Shown here: positions 23,174-33,809 of the stretch, in pieces
Layout: each line of letters begins with the position of its first letter
Numbering within the stretch: the first letter of the stretch is position 1
NCBI GenBank assembly: GCA_022578965.1
Contig: MU400820.1
Location: 1-35,859 of the forward strand
Source: Xylaria sp. FL1777
Taxonomy: Eukaryota > Ascomycota > Sordariomycetes > Xylariales > Xylariaceae
Length of the DNA stretch: 35,859 nucleotides
Direction of reading: 5' to 3'
Made by a program: the position numbers and the translations under genes
The notes under the pieces: model-generated
Told to the model about the DNA's origin: nothing
What the model saw: only the letters and a program-made list of their open reading frames with translations
The model's database searches: none

Positions 23174-26100
23174 CCGGCTCGTCATCATGCCCTCGGCTTC
23201 TTCCGTTGCTCGCTTGGCGCAGCAGCCCATGTCAGCTCTATGACGCCGCTGGTCGTCGTGTCGTGCCGCCCATTGCTTCAGCTGCCCGCGCGCGATCTAT
23301 CGTCAGCTATGCGTATGCTCGCACCCCTGCTCAGGCTCATGTTCATGTTCATGCACGTGACGTCCACCAACCGCCAAGTCTACCACGTCTGAGTCCGTTC
23401 GCGGCTTCGTCCCCGCGCACGACGCAATCGCGGGGGAAGAAGACGAAGTCGTCTTTCAAGCTTTCCGACCTCCCGCAGGGTCTCGTCAGTGCGGAGCCGC
23501 TGCCCGACGTGGATGAGGATGATGGCGGCCCGGCTTATCCCACCGTCGTGTTGCAAGCGCGCCGCAATATGCAGAAGTTTGATAACTGCGTGCTCTTAAC
23601 CCGCGTTGGGGGCTTCTACGAGCTCTACTTTGAGCATGCCGAGGAGTACGGGCCGTTGCTGAACCTCAAGGTGGCGCAGAAGAAGACCAATGCCGGCCCC
23701 GTTCCAATGGTACCGTAGTTCGCTATTTACCGTCCTCTCTTGCTTTATAACGTCGCCATCTCTCTGATACCCTTTGTAGGCTGGCTTTCCATTCTTTCAG
23801 TTGGAAAGATTTCTCAAAATATTAGTCCTCGACTTCAACTGCTATGTAGCCGTAGCCGAGGAATTTCCCAATGATCCCGGCGACAAGGTGAAGTCTGGTG
23901 GGCTCATGCATGATCGTCGAGTCACCCGCGTAATCACCCCAGGTACCTTGATTGACGAAAATTTTATTGATCCATATGCCAATAATTACGTGTTGGCCAT
24001 CCACACCGACCAAGAAGCTTATCGCTCTTCGACAGATCTCCATCCCGGCCAATTATCTACCACTGAAAGCGAGGACTCGGACCCGGCCTCCACACCGATA
24101 GGACTGGCTTGGCTGGATGTATCCACTGGACAATTCTATACGCAAACTGCGACTGTAACTTCACTTTCGTCTATCCTATCCCGAGTGGGACCTCGAGAAA
24201 TTGTTGTAGATGAAGTACTCGAGTCGCGAAGAGATCACCAGTTGTTTTCTGTTCTAGCAGAAGACAAGTATTTGATTTCATTTGCGCCTCGAGGTGACTT
24301 TTTGCCCGTATCAGAATGGGGACCAATGCTAGAATCTGAGATATCTGCGCAAACTCTTGCGAACTTCACCGCCAATGAGGCTCAAGCAGGTAGTTTACTG
24401 CTCCAGTACGTAAAAGATCGCCTTCAGGGGGCCAGCATGAAGTTGCAACCCCCACTACGACATGAGAATCTGGCTGTCTTGTCTATGGATAAGAATACCA
24501 TGAGAGCCCTAGAGATTAAGCAGACTATTAAAGATGGTGCTCTTAAAGGAAGTCTGCTGCATGCTGTACGAAGAACGGTTACAAAGGGCGGTGCTCGATT
24601 GCTGAATTCGTGGTTAAGTGCGCCGTCGACGTGCCTAGACACCATTCGAGCTCGCCACGACCTGGTTGAATACTTTATACAAAATGAGGACCAGCGTGAT
24701 GAGATTATTATATTACTGAGAAGAAGTCATGACTCACAACGACTGGTACAAAAGTTTGCATTCGGTCGAGGAGATGCAGATGATCTTATTGGCTTAGCTA
24801 ACACCATTCGCGCCGTGCAAGATATCTACAACACTCTAACCAACGCAAAGGAGGTTGAACGAACAGACTCACTAGAGCCCAGTGGGGCAAGTAAACCGAA
24901 TCCTGACGTAGATCCTAGCTCCCCGACCCAACCTGCCTCTTGCTTCACATCGCTGCTTTCACGTATCAAGTTGGAGGAGCCCGTGAAACTAGCCGACCGT
25001 ATCCGCATGTCAATTGACGAAGAAGGCCTCGTCCAGCAACATCAGAACCAAGACAACGAGACTAGTCAGCTGCTTAGCCTAGCTGAAGGTGTCGTTTCTG
25101 CCGAAGGTACACAAGAAGACGCAGCGTCGTTGCCCAAAGGTTCAAAAAAGAAGAAGCCCACTTCGCTCAGAGACCATTATGCTGACGACAATATGACCTT
25201 CGTTATGAAACCGGAAGCAAGCCCCGGGCTACGAAAGCTACATGCCAAACTTGCGAGCCTATTAGAAGAGAAGACCGAGTTGGGAAACGCACTGCGCGAG
25301 CGTCTGGGCGCCTCAAGCCTAACGCTCCGCTGGACGCCGAACCTGGGACATATCTGTCACGTAAAAGGCAAAGATATAAGGGCTACGGGTGTCACGGACC
25401 ACGCCGCCGTGAGCTCAAGCCGCAGCACTCGAACATTCCACGAGGCGGAATGGACAGCGCTGGGGCAGCGCATTCACCAGACGCGGTTCCAAATAGGGGC
25501 CGAGGAGGCACGCATCTTTGCCCAATTGAGGGCGGACGTGGTCGCAAACTTGGTTAAGCTCCGACGGAACGCATCCGTGTTAGACGAGCTAGATGTTGCG
25601 ACGTCGTTTGCCCGCCTCGCTATTGAGCAAGGGCTGACACGGCCTGTCCTCAATAATTCGACCGCTCATACGATTATTGGGGGACGACACCCGACGGTAG
25701 AAGGCGGGTTGCGCGAACAAGGGCGCAGCTTCACGAAGAATGATTGCCTTGTGGGACATACTGACAACGCGGTTACTACATCTTCACCCACTCCCAGCGT
25801 GGACTCCGATCCTAGACAAGACAGCACACCACCAGCGGCCTCAGCGGCCTCACCAGCGCAGTCCTCGGAAGGGCGTCTCTGGCTAATCACCGGCCCGAAC
25901 ATGGCAGGCAAGAGCACATATCTACGACAAAATGCACTGATCACGATCCTCGCACAGGTAGGGTGTTACGTCCCGGCATCGCACGCGACCCTGGGGATCG
26001 TAGACGCTGTCTTCTCCCGCGTCGGGTCCGCCGATAACTTGTACCGGGACCAGAGCACCTTCATGGTCGAGATGCTAGAGACAGCGCAGATCCTGCGCAA

Positions 26101-26485
26101 CGCGACGCCGCGCTCCTTTGTCGTCATGGATGAGATCGGCCGCGGCACGACGCCCGAGGACGGCGAGGCCGTCGCGTTCGCGTGCCTGCACCACCTCGCT
26201 ACCGTCAACAAATGCCGGGCCCTCTTCGCCACCCACTTCCATGGACTCGCAGATCTCGTCCACGAACGCGGATTGCACGTCAGTAGCAGTACCAGTGAAG
26301 GGACAGGTCCCGTCGAAATGTACTGCACAGACGTCGAGGAGGACGGCGCAGGCGGCTTCGTCTACGTGCACAAGCTACGAAAGGGCGTCAACCGGCACAG
26401 TCATGCTCTCAAAGTCGCGCGACTTGCGGGGCTTCCGGAGGCTACTATCGCAGTAGCGCAGGAGATTTTAGGCACGCATAACTGA
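23170..26485 (+). CDS. msh1: Mitochondrial MutS homologue MSH1
   Basis: DNA mismatch recognition ATPase acting on mitochondrial DNA. Exons 23170-23709 and 23780-26485 join in phase 0 (GTACCG donor, TTTGTAG acceptor, 70-bp intron) to 1081 aa. Splicing restores GPVPMAGFPFFQLERFLK, a strongly conserved stretch. The N-terminus is rich in Arg, Ala and Ser without acidic residues for the first two dozen positions, like a mitochondrial presequence. MutS parts visible: the mismatch-binding Phe-x-Glu motif at F149-Y-E151 (GGFYELYF); the lever and clamp region in the middle; Walker A GPNMAGKST beginning at G885; Walker B VVMDE with D964 and E965; and ATHFHGLADL after it. Low-complexity insertions precede Walker A (about residues 843-877) and contain a GSKKKKP block (about residue 635). 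Start codon choice is moderately sure; an overlapping frame also encodes a presequence-like peptide. Confidence 0.93.
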
Positions 26486-27062
26486 AATCATAAAAAAAAC
26501 TCCCAGGGAGGCAGTAAGTCGAAAAAAAGATAAGATACCCCAGTCCGGAATTACCGGCTAGTCATGTACCATAAGGGCGTTTTTACATACTCACAGCTTT
26601 TTCGTACGACTCGTTGTATGTATAGTACCTGGAAAACTTTCGAGACCAGTTAGCTCTTCCACTCACAAATTGTAATAAAATGTATCATACGAGGGAAAAT
26701 ATAAAGCTCGTGTCTCATAAGGTGTTGTTGATAAGTGGTGTCATCAAGAAATGTTCAGGGTTAAAAAGCTCTTGATTATTTTTATAATCATAGAACACGG
26801 ATTGAGGGTCGTGGATGAAAGATAAATCTTGACTAACCTTTTTACCGAGGTGAATGACAGAGCGCTGTATTGGCGGCAGCATGTCACATTCACGATTGAT
26901 GATTGTCTTGGACGGTTTTTTTTTTTTTCGTCACACGTAAGGTGCCTCAATTGACAAGCAGAAGATCTATGTACCATCCATTGTCGTACGTTCAGATCTT
27001 GTAAACCTAACCGAAGCCCAGTTTTATGCCAGTCCGTTAACACCATGATCATGCTATGTAAT
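26486..27062. other. Intergenic region between convergent msh1 and rpp0
   Basis: A 577-bp gap holding both 3' untranslated regions. An A-rich stretch follows the msh1 stop at about 26490-26500. A run of about 13 T lies at 26917-26929. The P0 frame, if its last intron is retained, stays open on the minus strand across much of this stretch to a stop at 26744. I see no independent gene. Confidence 0.55.
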
Positions 27063-28217
27063 TTAGTCGCTAGAAACGGATCAGTAAAAAGCAGACAAGC
27101 GGAAATTCCATGGCCGAGGAGAACATACAAAAGACCACCGAAGCCCTCGTCACCGGACTCTTCAGCCTCTTCCTCCTCCTTGGCCTCTTCCTTAGCCTCA
27201 GTCTTAGTCTCAGCGGCCGCAGCAGCAGGAGCAGCAGAAGCGTAAGCGTCAGGGTTGGCGATACGGTCCTTGAGCTCCTCGATCTCCGGCCAGCTGTACG
27301 CGGTCTCAATGGCGACAGATAGAACCTTCTTGTAGCTGTTCACCAGAGAGTGGATGATGGAAGGCAGAGTAGGGAAGTTGATGGCCAGGGACAGGGAGGC
27401 AATGGTGGTGATGGCGCTGGAGAAGGTCTTGAGGAGCTGGTCCTCACTGATGTCCAAAACATCGGGTGAGAAGGCGTTGCCCTCATCGTAGACCTGGGAG
27501 ACTCCCAGACCGTAGGTGAAGGGAGAGATGTTGAGCATGTTCAGCAGGGTGGCCTCAGAAGGACCAACCTTGTTGCCGGACTCGACGAGCTTGAGATCGG
27601 TGGTGATTTCAATGGTACCACGGGCAATCTTGGTGGGGACACCGAGGGCCTGGAAGAAGGAGGTCTTGCCGGGCTCCATACCGGTGTTGCCAGCGGGGAC
27701 CCAGACATCGAGGGGCGCGACAGCACCAGCACGGGCCGGGGCGGCAACCTTGTTCGAGAGGATCTTGTCGCGGATGGTCTTGAGCTCGCCGTTGGTGAAG
27801 ACGAAGCCGACGTTGCCCTTGACGTGGGGCAGGAGCTTCTCGTACTCGGGGGTGTCGGCAATGAAGGTCTTCAGAGCTCGGCGCACCTAAGAAAAAACCG
27901 AGTCAGCCAAGGACCGCTTCAGACCGCTCCGGGAATTTCGTGGTCTCTTCCTAGTTTGCACGCGCGACGCAACTCAAGGCACATACCATGGTGTTCTTGC
28001 CCATCAGCACAACAGCCTCACTGCGGAGGGACTGTCGGACCTCGTGCATCTGCTGCGAGCTGACATTGTCGACGGTGACGATGAAGACGGACTTGTACTC
28101 CTCAAGCAGCGCCTTGAGCTTGGGGAACTATAACATCGGCTTGGTCAGTAAAAGAGTATGCCGGTCGCGAGGAACTCTACGCACGTATTCCGCCTTCTTT
28201 TCCTTGCTGGCTCCCAT
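27063..28217 (-). CDS. rpp0: 60S acidic ribosomal protein P0
   Basis: Core of the ribosomal P-stalk; it binds 25S rRNA through its uL10 domain and recruits P1/P2 and translation factors. Four minus-strand exons are 28217-28185, 28127-27987, 27886-27129 and 27069-27063, with introns of 57, 100 and 59 bp, giving 312 aa, the usual fungal size. It begins [11 protein letters not shown], then the first intron. [20 protein letters not shown] spans the second. The body has [14 protein letters not shown] and [20 protein letters not shown], then an Ala-rich hinge and an acidic tail. The final intron (GTATGT donor, TTTCTAG acceptor) leaves a last exon of only 7 nt that supplies C, GAC and TAA, completing GFGGLFD. 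That ending is the family's conserved factor-binding tail, with one more Gly than yeast GFGLFD. Confidence 0.95.
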
Positions 28218-28633
28218 GTCTTCTTATTTTTGAAGTTAGGATGTTTAAAGCCAGCTGAATCTGTATGTGGTTTGTGATTGGGAGTTGGTGATGTTGCGAA
28301 AAGTTGAAGTCGCAATCGATCCCAAAATTCCTGGTAATTCTTTGTGGGTCCCACTTTTCCCGGCGTAGGGCTTGTCAGATGTATTTCGTACCTTATCAGA
28401 TACCCATCCCATATACTCAGCCACACTCTGGCTTAGCTCTATCTTATCATCTACATATATGTAGACAGTTAGGTACCTCTTAAGGTAGGTATGCACCGGT
28501 AGGTATCATCTTTAGCTATTTTCAGCTTCAATCTACATCTGCGTTTTTCTCGCGCTATGCTCCTCAAGTTTAACAAGGTGAGAGATTGTCATCACATATA
28601 GTACATATTTTTGGTACATTGAATCTTCTCATT
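28218..28633. promoter_or_regulatory. rpp0 promoter and PPR gene 3' flank
   Basis: A 416-bp gap between two minus-strand genes. The right-hand PPR gene ends here and the left-hand rpp0 gene starts here, so it should carry the strong rpp0 promoter and leader. TAGGTACC and GGTAGGTA words at about 28469-28506 belong to the dispersed intergenic word family. No specific ribosomal-protein promoter element is recognised. Confidence 0.45.
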
Positions 28634-31051
28634 TCATGAAGCCGGGTGATTCTCTACATCTTCTGCATCTCGAGCAGCTTGAGCGGCCTGTAGGCCCATC
28701 TCTTGAGCAGCTTCTATAGCCAATCGCTGTGCATCGTCCTCTTTCATATCAGAGAAAGGCGTCTCGAGCTGAAGTTCCAAGAAGTCGCCCGTCTCTTCAG
28801 TCCTTACCTCAGGTGACATGTCCTCGCCGTCCTTAATATCACCAGACTTAACAAGTTCCTGGTGTCGGTGTGCCAAGTAATGATCAAGCGCCGCTCTCGC
28901 TCGGATGAGCTTAGATCCTTCTCTGCGCTTGGCAAGTCTTTCTAGATTCAAGGTCCCAAGCATCAACTCGAAGACAACCATGTCGGGTGGGTTATAATCC
29001 AGAATTCGCCGAAGTGCTCGGTAAGCCAGAAGAAGACCAGCGTGATCTTGAATTTTACGGAACGAGTGTAAAATGTTCCTCGCCAGGAAAGTGTCTATCT
29101 CCGCTCCATCCTTCGATTTGAAAATCGATGCATATTTAATCATTTCTGCAAATAAAGCACGAGTCCTTGAGATTTCCATATTCAAATCTTGAGGATGTAT
29201 CCTTCTAAAGCAGTTGGCAGGCAATGCTTGCCAGAGAGCCATGAAAGTATGCGAATCTGGTTTCAAGTTGCCTCGCTTAACCATTTCCTGGTACAGAGGT
29301 AACAACGCATGTTCTTTCCCTTCCCGGAGAAGAGAAGATAGCAGATGATTAACCATGAATGAATCAGGAGCAATTTCAGCTTGCTGGAAAGACTGCCACA
29401 AGGCGCCCATCTTCGCCGTGAGGCCACGTTCTTCGTAATTTTCCGCGAGCAAACTGAAAGTCTCCAAATTCGCTCGTGGCCATCCGTCACCAGATGAGAA
29501 AAGCCTCACGCCAGGCAAGTTTGACCTCCTTCTTCTCAGTTCTACAAACTGTATGCGCGTGTTGATCATCACCCACGCAAGGTCATCCGCTTTCTGAGCA
29601 TTCTCAGCAGTGCCGGATCGAAGCCATGCCCCAATAAGCCCATTAACTTGGATCGCCCGTGGTGTAATCTCCCGAGACCTCATGAAGCGTAGAACGTTAA
29701 ACGCCCCTTCGAGATCACCCGCACCGATTAGTCGCTTTAACCATTTGCCAAAGAAGAAAGGATTTGCAACGCTGGGTGGATACTCCCCGCCTCCCAGAAG
29801 GTCAACAGAACCCGACTTCATCATATCCACGAAGATATAGAGGGCATACTCGGTGTTTTCAGAGGCTAAAAAATATGATATGATGGTATCGTAGTCTTCG
29901 ATCGTTATCGAATCTCCAAGGCGAGCACGTAGATCACGGTATAGTTTGAAACCAGTCTTGACAGCAGTAGGGGTCTCGGCATATAGTTTTATAAGCGGTT
30001 GTACAAAGCGAGGGTCGATTTCGTAAGGACATTCGAAAAGTGTGCTAGCTATACGTTCAGCTCGCTCAAGGTCTCTAACACGGCAGTGCATCTGCAATCC
30101 TAGTTGCCAGAAGGGCACGAACGTCTCGGGATTCGTACCAAGGGTTGAAACATGCCGCCGGTGGTTCTCTATCGCATCTTTCTCCCAGCCATCAACGAAT
30201 ATAGCTTCAAGGGCTAGAATTTGTTGCTGGGGGCGCAAAGCAATGCCCGATTGCTGCATATCCTTAGTAAGGGTAAAGATATATGCCATACGACTTGTAT
30301 CGAATGTGTACTCGGCCGAAAGAGTCTGCCATAGAACGTCCCAAGCTGATGCCGGAACGGTATGCCATCGTTCGGACAGGGTTGTACGGACGGCCGAATA
30401 TGCTTTCCAGAGACCTTCTATATCCTTAGGTAAGAAGTTGTTCTTTTCCCGCATCCTACTACAACGCCTTATCCAGTTGTTCAGTCGGTGGATGCGGACC
30501 TGCCGAAGAGCGTTCAAACTATATGTCGGGATCGCTAATGACGATATCGACGGACTGTCGATTTCCTCAAGCGTGTCGTCGGCATCGTCACCTGTATCGC
30601 GAGAAAATTGTCTTCGTAGCTTGTCGGCTTCTTCCTTGCCGCCCATCTCCTCTATAGTTTTGGCCATATTTGTAACGCTCTGGAGCTGGTCCTCGAGCTC
30701 CTTTAGGCGAGCCTCGAGTTCGCCTCCCGGATCAGTCAACGCCTTGCTAAATTCATTTTCGTCCTGTAAACGGTATATCCTGCCACTTTCGCCTTGTTCG
30801 AAATAATTCACGATCGGTTTGGTTGGGGTATCCTTTAGAAGGCCGAGCGCCTCTAATGTCTTCAGGCGTTCAGCCTCTTGCTCGGGAGACCGAGGCTTCG
30901 TTCGGATGGGCGCAGGCGAGTCCGTGGCTTGGGATGATGCTTGGCGGATCGGCCATGGTGTTACGGCCGACCGCCTCCGTAGGGCGGAGAGGCAAGACTT
31001 GCAGACAAAGGTTCGTTTACCGAGCTCGAAAAGTGGCGGCCTAGGAGGCAT
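28634..31051 (-). CDS. Mitochondrial pentatricopeptide-repeat-type protein
   Basis: Intronless 805-aa protein. The start is the ATG at 31051 (MPPRPPLFELGKRTFVC); the frame is open further only to a TTG at 31081. The first 50 residues are rich in Arg, Ser and Leu with almost no acid, and include a CKSCLSALRRR segment, fitting a mitochondrial presequence. A charged coiled-coil segment follows (ELEARLKELEDQLQSV, about 115-160). From about residue 250 to 750 the chain is built of paired helices with PPR-like units, for example DYDTIISYFLASENTEYAL, FNVLRFMRSREITPRAIQVN and DSFMVNHLLSSLLREGKEHA. PPR proteins bind organellar RNA and act in mitochondrial transcript stability or translation. The C-terminus is acidic. 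It is shorter than the cox1 factor CYA-5/Pet309 as I recall it, so I give no symbol. Divergent from orc3. Confidence 0.8.
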   Translation of the reverse strand: MPPRPPLFELGKRTFVCKSCLSALRRRSAVTPWPIRQASSQATDSPAPIRTKPRSPEQEAERLKTLEALGLLKDTPTKPIVNYFEQGESGRIYRLQDENEFSKALTDPGGELEARLKELEDQLQSVTNMAKTIEEMGGKEEADKLRRQFSRDTGDDADDTLEEIDSPSISSLAIPTYSLNALRQVRIHRLNNWIRRCSRMREKNNFLPKDIEGLWKAYSAVRTTLSERWHTVPASAWDVLWQTLSAEYTFDTSRMAYIFTLTKDMQQSGIALRPQQQILALEAIFVDGWEKDAIENHRRHVSTLGTNPETFVPFWQLGLQMHCRVRDLERAERIASTLFECPYEIDPRFVQPLIKLYAETPTAVKTGFKLYRDLRARLGDSITIEDYDTIISYFLASENTEYALYIFVDMMKSGSVDLLGGGEYPPSVANPFFFGKWLKRLIGAGDLEGAFNVLRFMRSREITPRAIQVNGLIGAWLRSGTAENAQKADDLAWVMINTRIQFVELRRRRSNLPGVRLFSSGDGWPRANLETFSLLAENYEERGLTAKMGALWQSFQQAEIAPDSFMVNHLLSSLLREGKEHALLPLYQEMVKRGNLKPDSHTFMALWQALPANCFRRIHPQDLNMEISRTRALFAEMIKYASIFKSKDGAEIDTFLARNILHSFRKIQDHAGLLLAYRALRRILDYNPPDMVVFELMLGTLNLERLAKRREGSKLIRARAALDHYLAHRHQELVKSGDIKDGEDMSPEVRTEETGDFLELQLETPFSDMKEDDAQRLAIEAAQEMGLQAAQAARDAEDVENHPAS

Positions 31052-31476
31052 GACACCTTGGTGATTTCGATGTATTAGCAAAGACTTGGGTTTATGTGTA
31101 AATTTCTAAAGAAAAGTTCAAGGCGCGGCGATAAGTAGCTCAGAGGCTCGCGATTAGACATCCTTGTCTACTTGTAGGTGGGGTTCAGCGAGAGCCACAA
31201 ATATATACCTACTCTGATTGGCTTAGATTAGGTATTTAACTACCTACATTGCAGTACCTATCAGTACATAATATACCTAACCCAAGGTACCTAGGTACTT
31301 ATCGTTACCTAGGTAGGTAACCTGCCTTACCGCGCCTCATCGCGTCTTGACCTATAAGTAGGTGCTATAAGATCTCCTACCTATTCATTTCATACCTAGT
31401 CTAGGTCCCGACTATCGCGTATGCGAATTAAATTACTACCCTGATCAAGTAACAGATGAACTTTCTCTAATAAATA
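31052..31476. promoter_or_regulatory. Divergent promoter, PPR gene / orc3
   Basis: A 425-bp gap between outward-facing starts. It is packed with TACCTA/TAGGTA words between about 31200 and 31400 (annotated separately). CGCG cores occur at 31331, 31341 and 31416, the last two as TCGCGT. These loosely resemble the MluI cell-cycle box of replication genes, but the full ACGCGT is absent. Which elements serve which gene cannot be told by eye. Confidence 0.45.
31205..31400. repeat. Cluster of TACCTA/TAGGTA words and palindromes
   Basis: At least eight copies of TACCTA or TAGGTA on either strand fall within 200 bp. They include the 12-bp palindrome GTACCTAGGTAC (31287-31298), the 10-bp palindrome TACCTAGGTA (31306-31315) and the overlapping inverted repeat TTACCT-AGGT-AGGTAA (31305-31320). 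The same words mark the other intergenic regions but are rare in coding exons. Confidence 0.65.
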
Positions 31477-33809
31477 ATGGCTTCGTCCAAAGGGCTCGAG
31501 GAAGCCTATGCTGAAAAACAACATCAAGTTAGAATGCCCACTTCTTTTCCTTTATACGTCCCCTGCTCATGGGTTTCTCTAGGCTGCTTATATTTTCGAT
31601 CCGTTGGGAGACGTCGACGAGACAACTCGCCCAGCCAAGCGAAGGAGAGTCTCAAAAAAGGCAGTCCCCGACACCAAAAAGGCCAGTCCTTTCCAATGTC
31701 TTCTTCAGGGTGCCGAGTCAGAACAAGCCGTGAATCTCAGACAAGAGACCTTTGAGAAGCTGTGGGCAGTTATAGATTCTCGGATTCACGGCATCCTTCG
31801 CGAGACAAACCAGTCTACTCTGCAGCAGGTCACCTCGTTTCTACAGAATGCCCCTGATCATACGCCGGCGGGCAAAATTCCCTCGGCTTTTATTATCACC
31901 GGGCCGAATATAGCATCTCAGGACCTTTTATTCGAGCAACTCGCCGAGACTTTGCAACATGAAGCAGACGCCCAAATTGTTCGCCTACGTTCTGGAGACG
32001 CTTCAAATCTCAGAGCTGTCTTGCGAAAGATCATACGTGATATTGTTTCGAATGACTCGGCTGCTGGGGATGAATTGGATCTCACAACAAGCAAAGACGT
32101 ACGTTCCTAAATCCAGAGAAAAAGAAAACGCAAACTTTGCTAACTCACAGTCAAGGGTCGCAAATTCTTGAATTATGATCTCGAAGGTCTCTATGCGCAC
32201 CTTAAGCTAACACCACGAAGTAACCTCGTTATTATCGCATTCCAAGATAGCGAAGCTTTCGATAGTAGTCTGTTGTCAGATCTAATTTCGCTTCTGAGGT
32301 AGGCTTATTTGATATGGACGCTCCTATACGAAAGTTAACCCGGTTCATAGTTCCTGGCTTGACCGCATCCCCTTCGCCTTCCTTTTCGGAGTCGCCACTT
32401 CTGTCGAATTATTTGAGGCACGGCTCTTAAAATCGACTTGTCAAAGCCTTTATGGAGATCAGTTCGACGTTGAGCAAACTGCGTCTATTATTGATAAGAT
32501 CTTCAAGACTGCTGTTGCTCACTCCGAATCACCAATCTTATTAGGCCCAAATCTCATTGGAAGCCTTTTAGAGCGCCAGCGCGAACAGGTGGCAAGTATT
32601 CCAGACTTTATCAGGTCTCTGAAGGTGAGTTAGTCGAGTGCCTTGAATAAAACTCGAGGCTAAAGTAAGCAGTATGCATATATGTGCCATTTCTATGCGA
32701 ACCCATTGAGTTTCTTAGTGCCTAACGGGCTGAACTCTCGCGCTATTCAGCCCGAACATATCGAACTTTTACGATGTTTACCTTCTTTTCATCGAACTGT
32801 GGAAACCGCTGTGGAAACCAACAACATTAGTCAAGCTAAGCAACTTTTAGATGATGATAGTAAGCTCATCAGCTACCTGGGAGAGTGCCTTCAAAAGCAG
32901 CGTCAATGGTTTATTGAACTAGTGCGCGTTTTGAAGATTCTTACTACCAGTAAAGTCACAACTGCTGATTTCGCTGAACTTTACATGGACATCTCTTACA
33001 ATGGAATCGGCATTTCGAGTCAATATGACCAATTTTTCGATTCTATAAAACGCATGGAACCTAGCGAGAGCGAGGGATACTTGAGTCGATTGTTGGATTC
33101 AATGCAGCATGGTGACAAGAGTCTTGGCCTGGACCCTTGGGCTGGTGAAGCGCCAGGGACCGTTACCCTTCTGTCAGATATTCTAGCCAGTATCAAACGC
33201 TTGCGAAGCGACACTGATGACCAGGGTCATGTACTTCGCAGTAAATATAGCGGCCAAAGCAAGATCCTACGTACTACCGTCGTAGCTCAGAAGGTACAGC
33301 TCAGCCAAGATACGGCGGCTCTTACCGATCATGACAAGTCATATACAGACCTCATCCATCGCTTTCTCAAGTACTTGGAAACCGCGTTGCGTATTGACGG
33401 AGCATATGACATGCCTTTCAATGAAGTCTGGCTTTACGACTCCAAGATGCCGTATAAAGACGTGTTTATTCCGCGACCACGAAACGTGCTTGAGCGAGCA
33501 TTATCGCGACCACATGACTATCTAGGCTGCTCCTGTTGCAAGACAGGGGAAGACCAGATAACGCCTACTTTGCCCACAACGGCAATATTGTATCAGCTGT
33601 ACCTCGAGACTGGTTCACTTATCAATGCTGCCGATATTTGGTCGGCCTATTATGCGGTTGTGGGTGAGGACAATGAAGACGGACTGGATGAGCGAACTGC
33701 TCTACTCTTGTTCTATCGTGCAATGGCCGAAATGAAGGCCATGGGCTTTGTCAAACAAAGCAGGAAAAAGGCTGATCATGTGGCCAAACTTGCCTGGAAA
33801 GGGCTTTGA
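31477..33809 (+). CDS. orc3: Origin recognition complex subunit 3
   Basis: Orc3 is a subunit of the six-part origin recognition complex that loads the MCM helicase. Five exons, 31477-31527, 31583-32098, 32156-32298, 32351-32624 and 32673-33809, with introns of 55, 57, 52 and 48 bp, give 706 aa, a normal length. Splicing restores EKQHQAAYIFDP at the N-terminus, LLSSWLDRIPFAF in the middle and SLKYAYMCHFYANPLS across the last junction. A basic patch (RPAKRRRVSKK) near residue 30 may be a nuclear signal. The AAA-like region has FIITGPNIASQD in place of a true Walker A, as expected since Orc3 does not bind ATP. The C-terminus LLFYRAMAEMKAMGFV and DHVAKLAWKGL is the conserved winged-helix end. The first donor is a weak GTTAGA. 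The exon 2-3 junction has an in-frame alternative (donor 32103, acceptor 32151) adding three residues. Confidence 0.92.

Noticed and set aside
26744..27062. C-terminal extension of P0 as the main product
   Set aside because: Consensus splice sites restore the conserved LFD ending with a normal total length, so the extension is at most an intron-retention product.
28634..31051. Calling the PPR protein CYA-5/Pet309
   Set aside because: The repeat type fits loosely, but the length and N-terminal layout do not clearly match and other mitochondrial PPR proteins are equally possible.
31330..31425. MluI cell-cycle box in the orc3 promoter
   Set aside because: Only CGCG or TCGCGT cores are present; the full ACGCGT does not occur.
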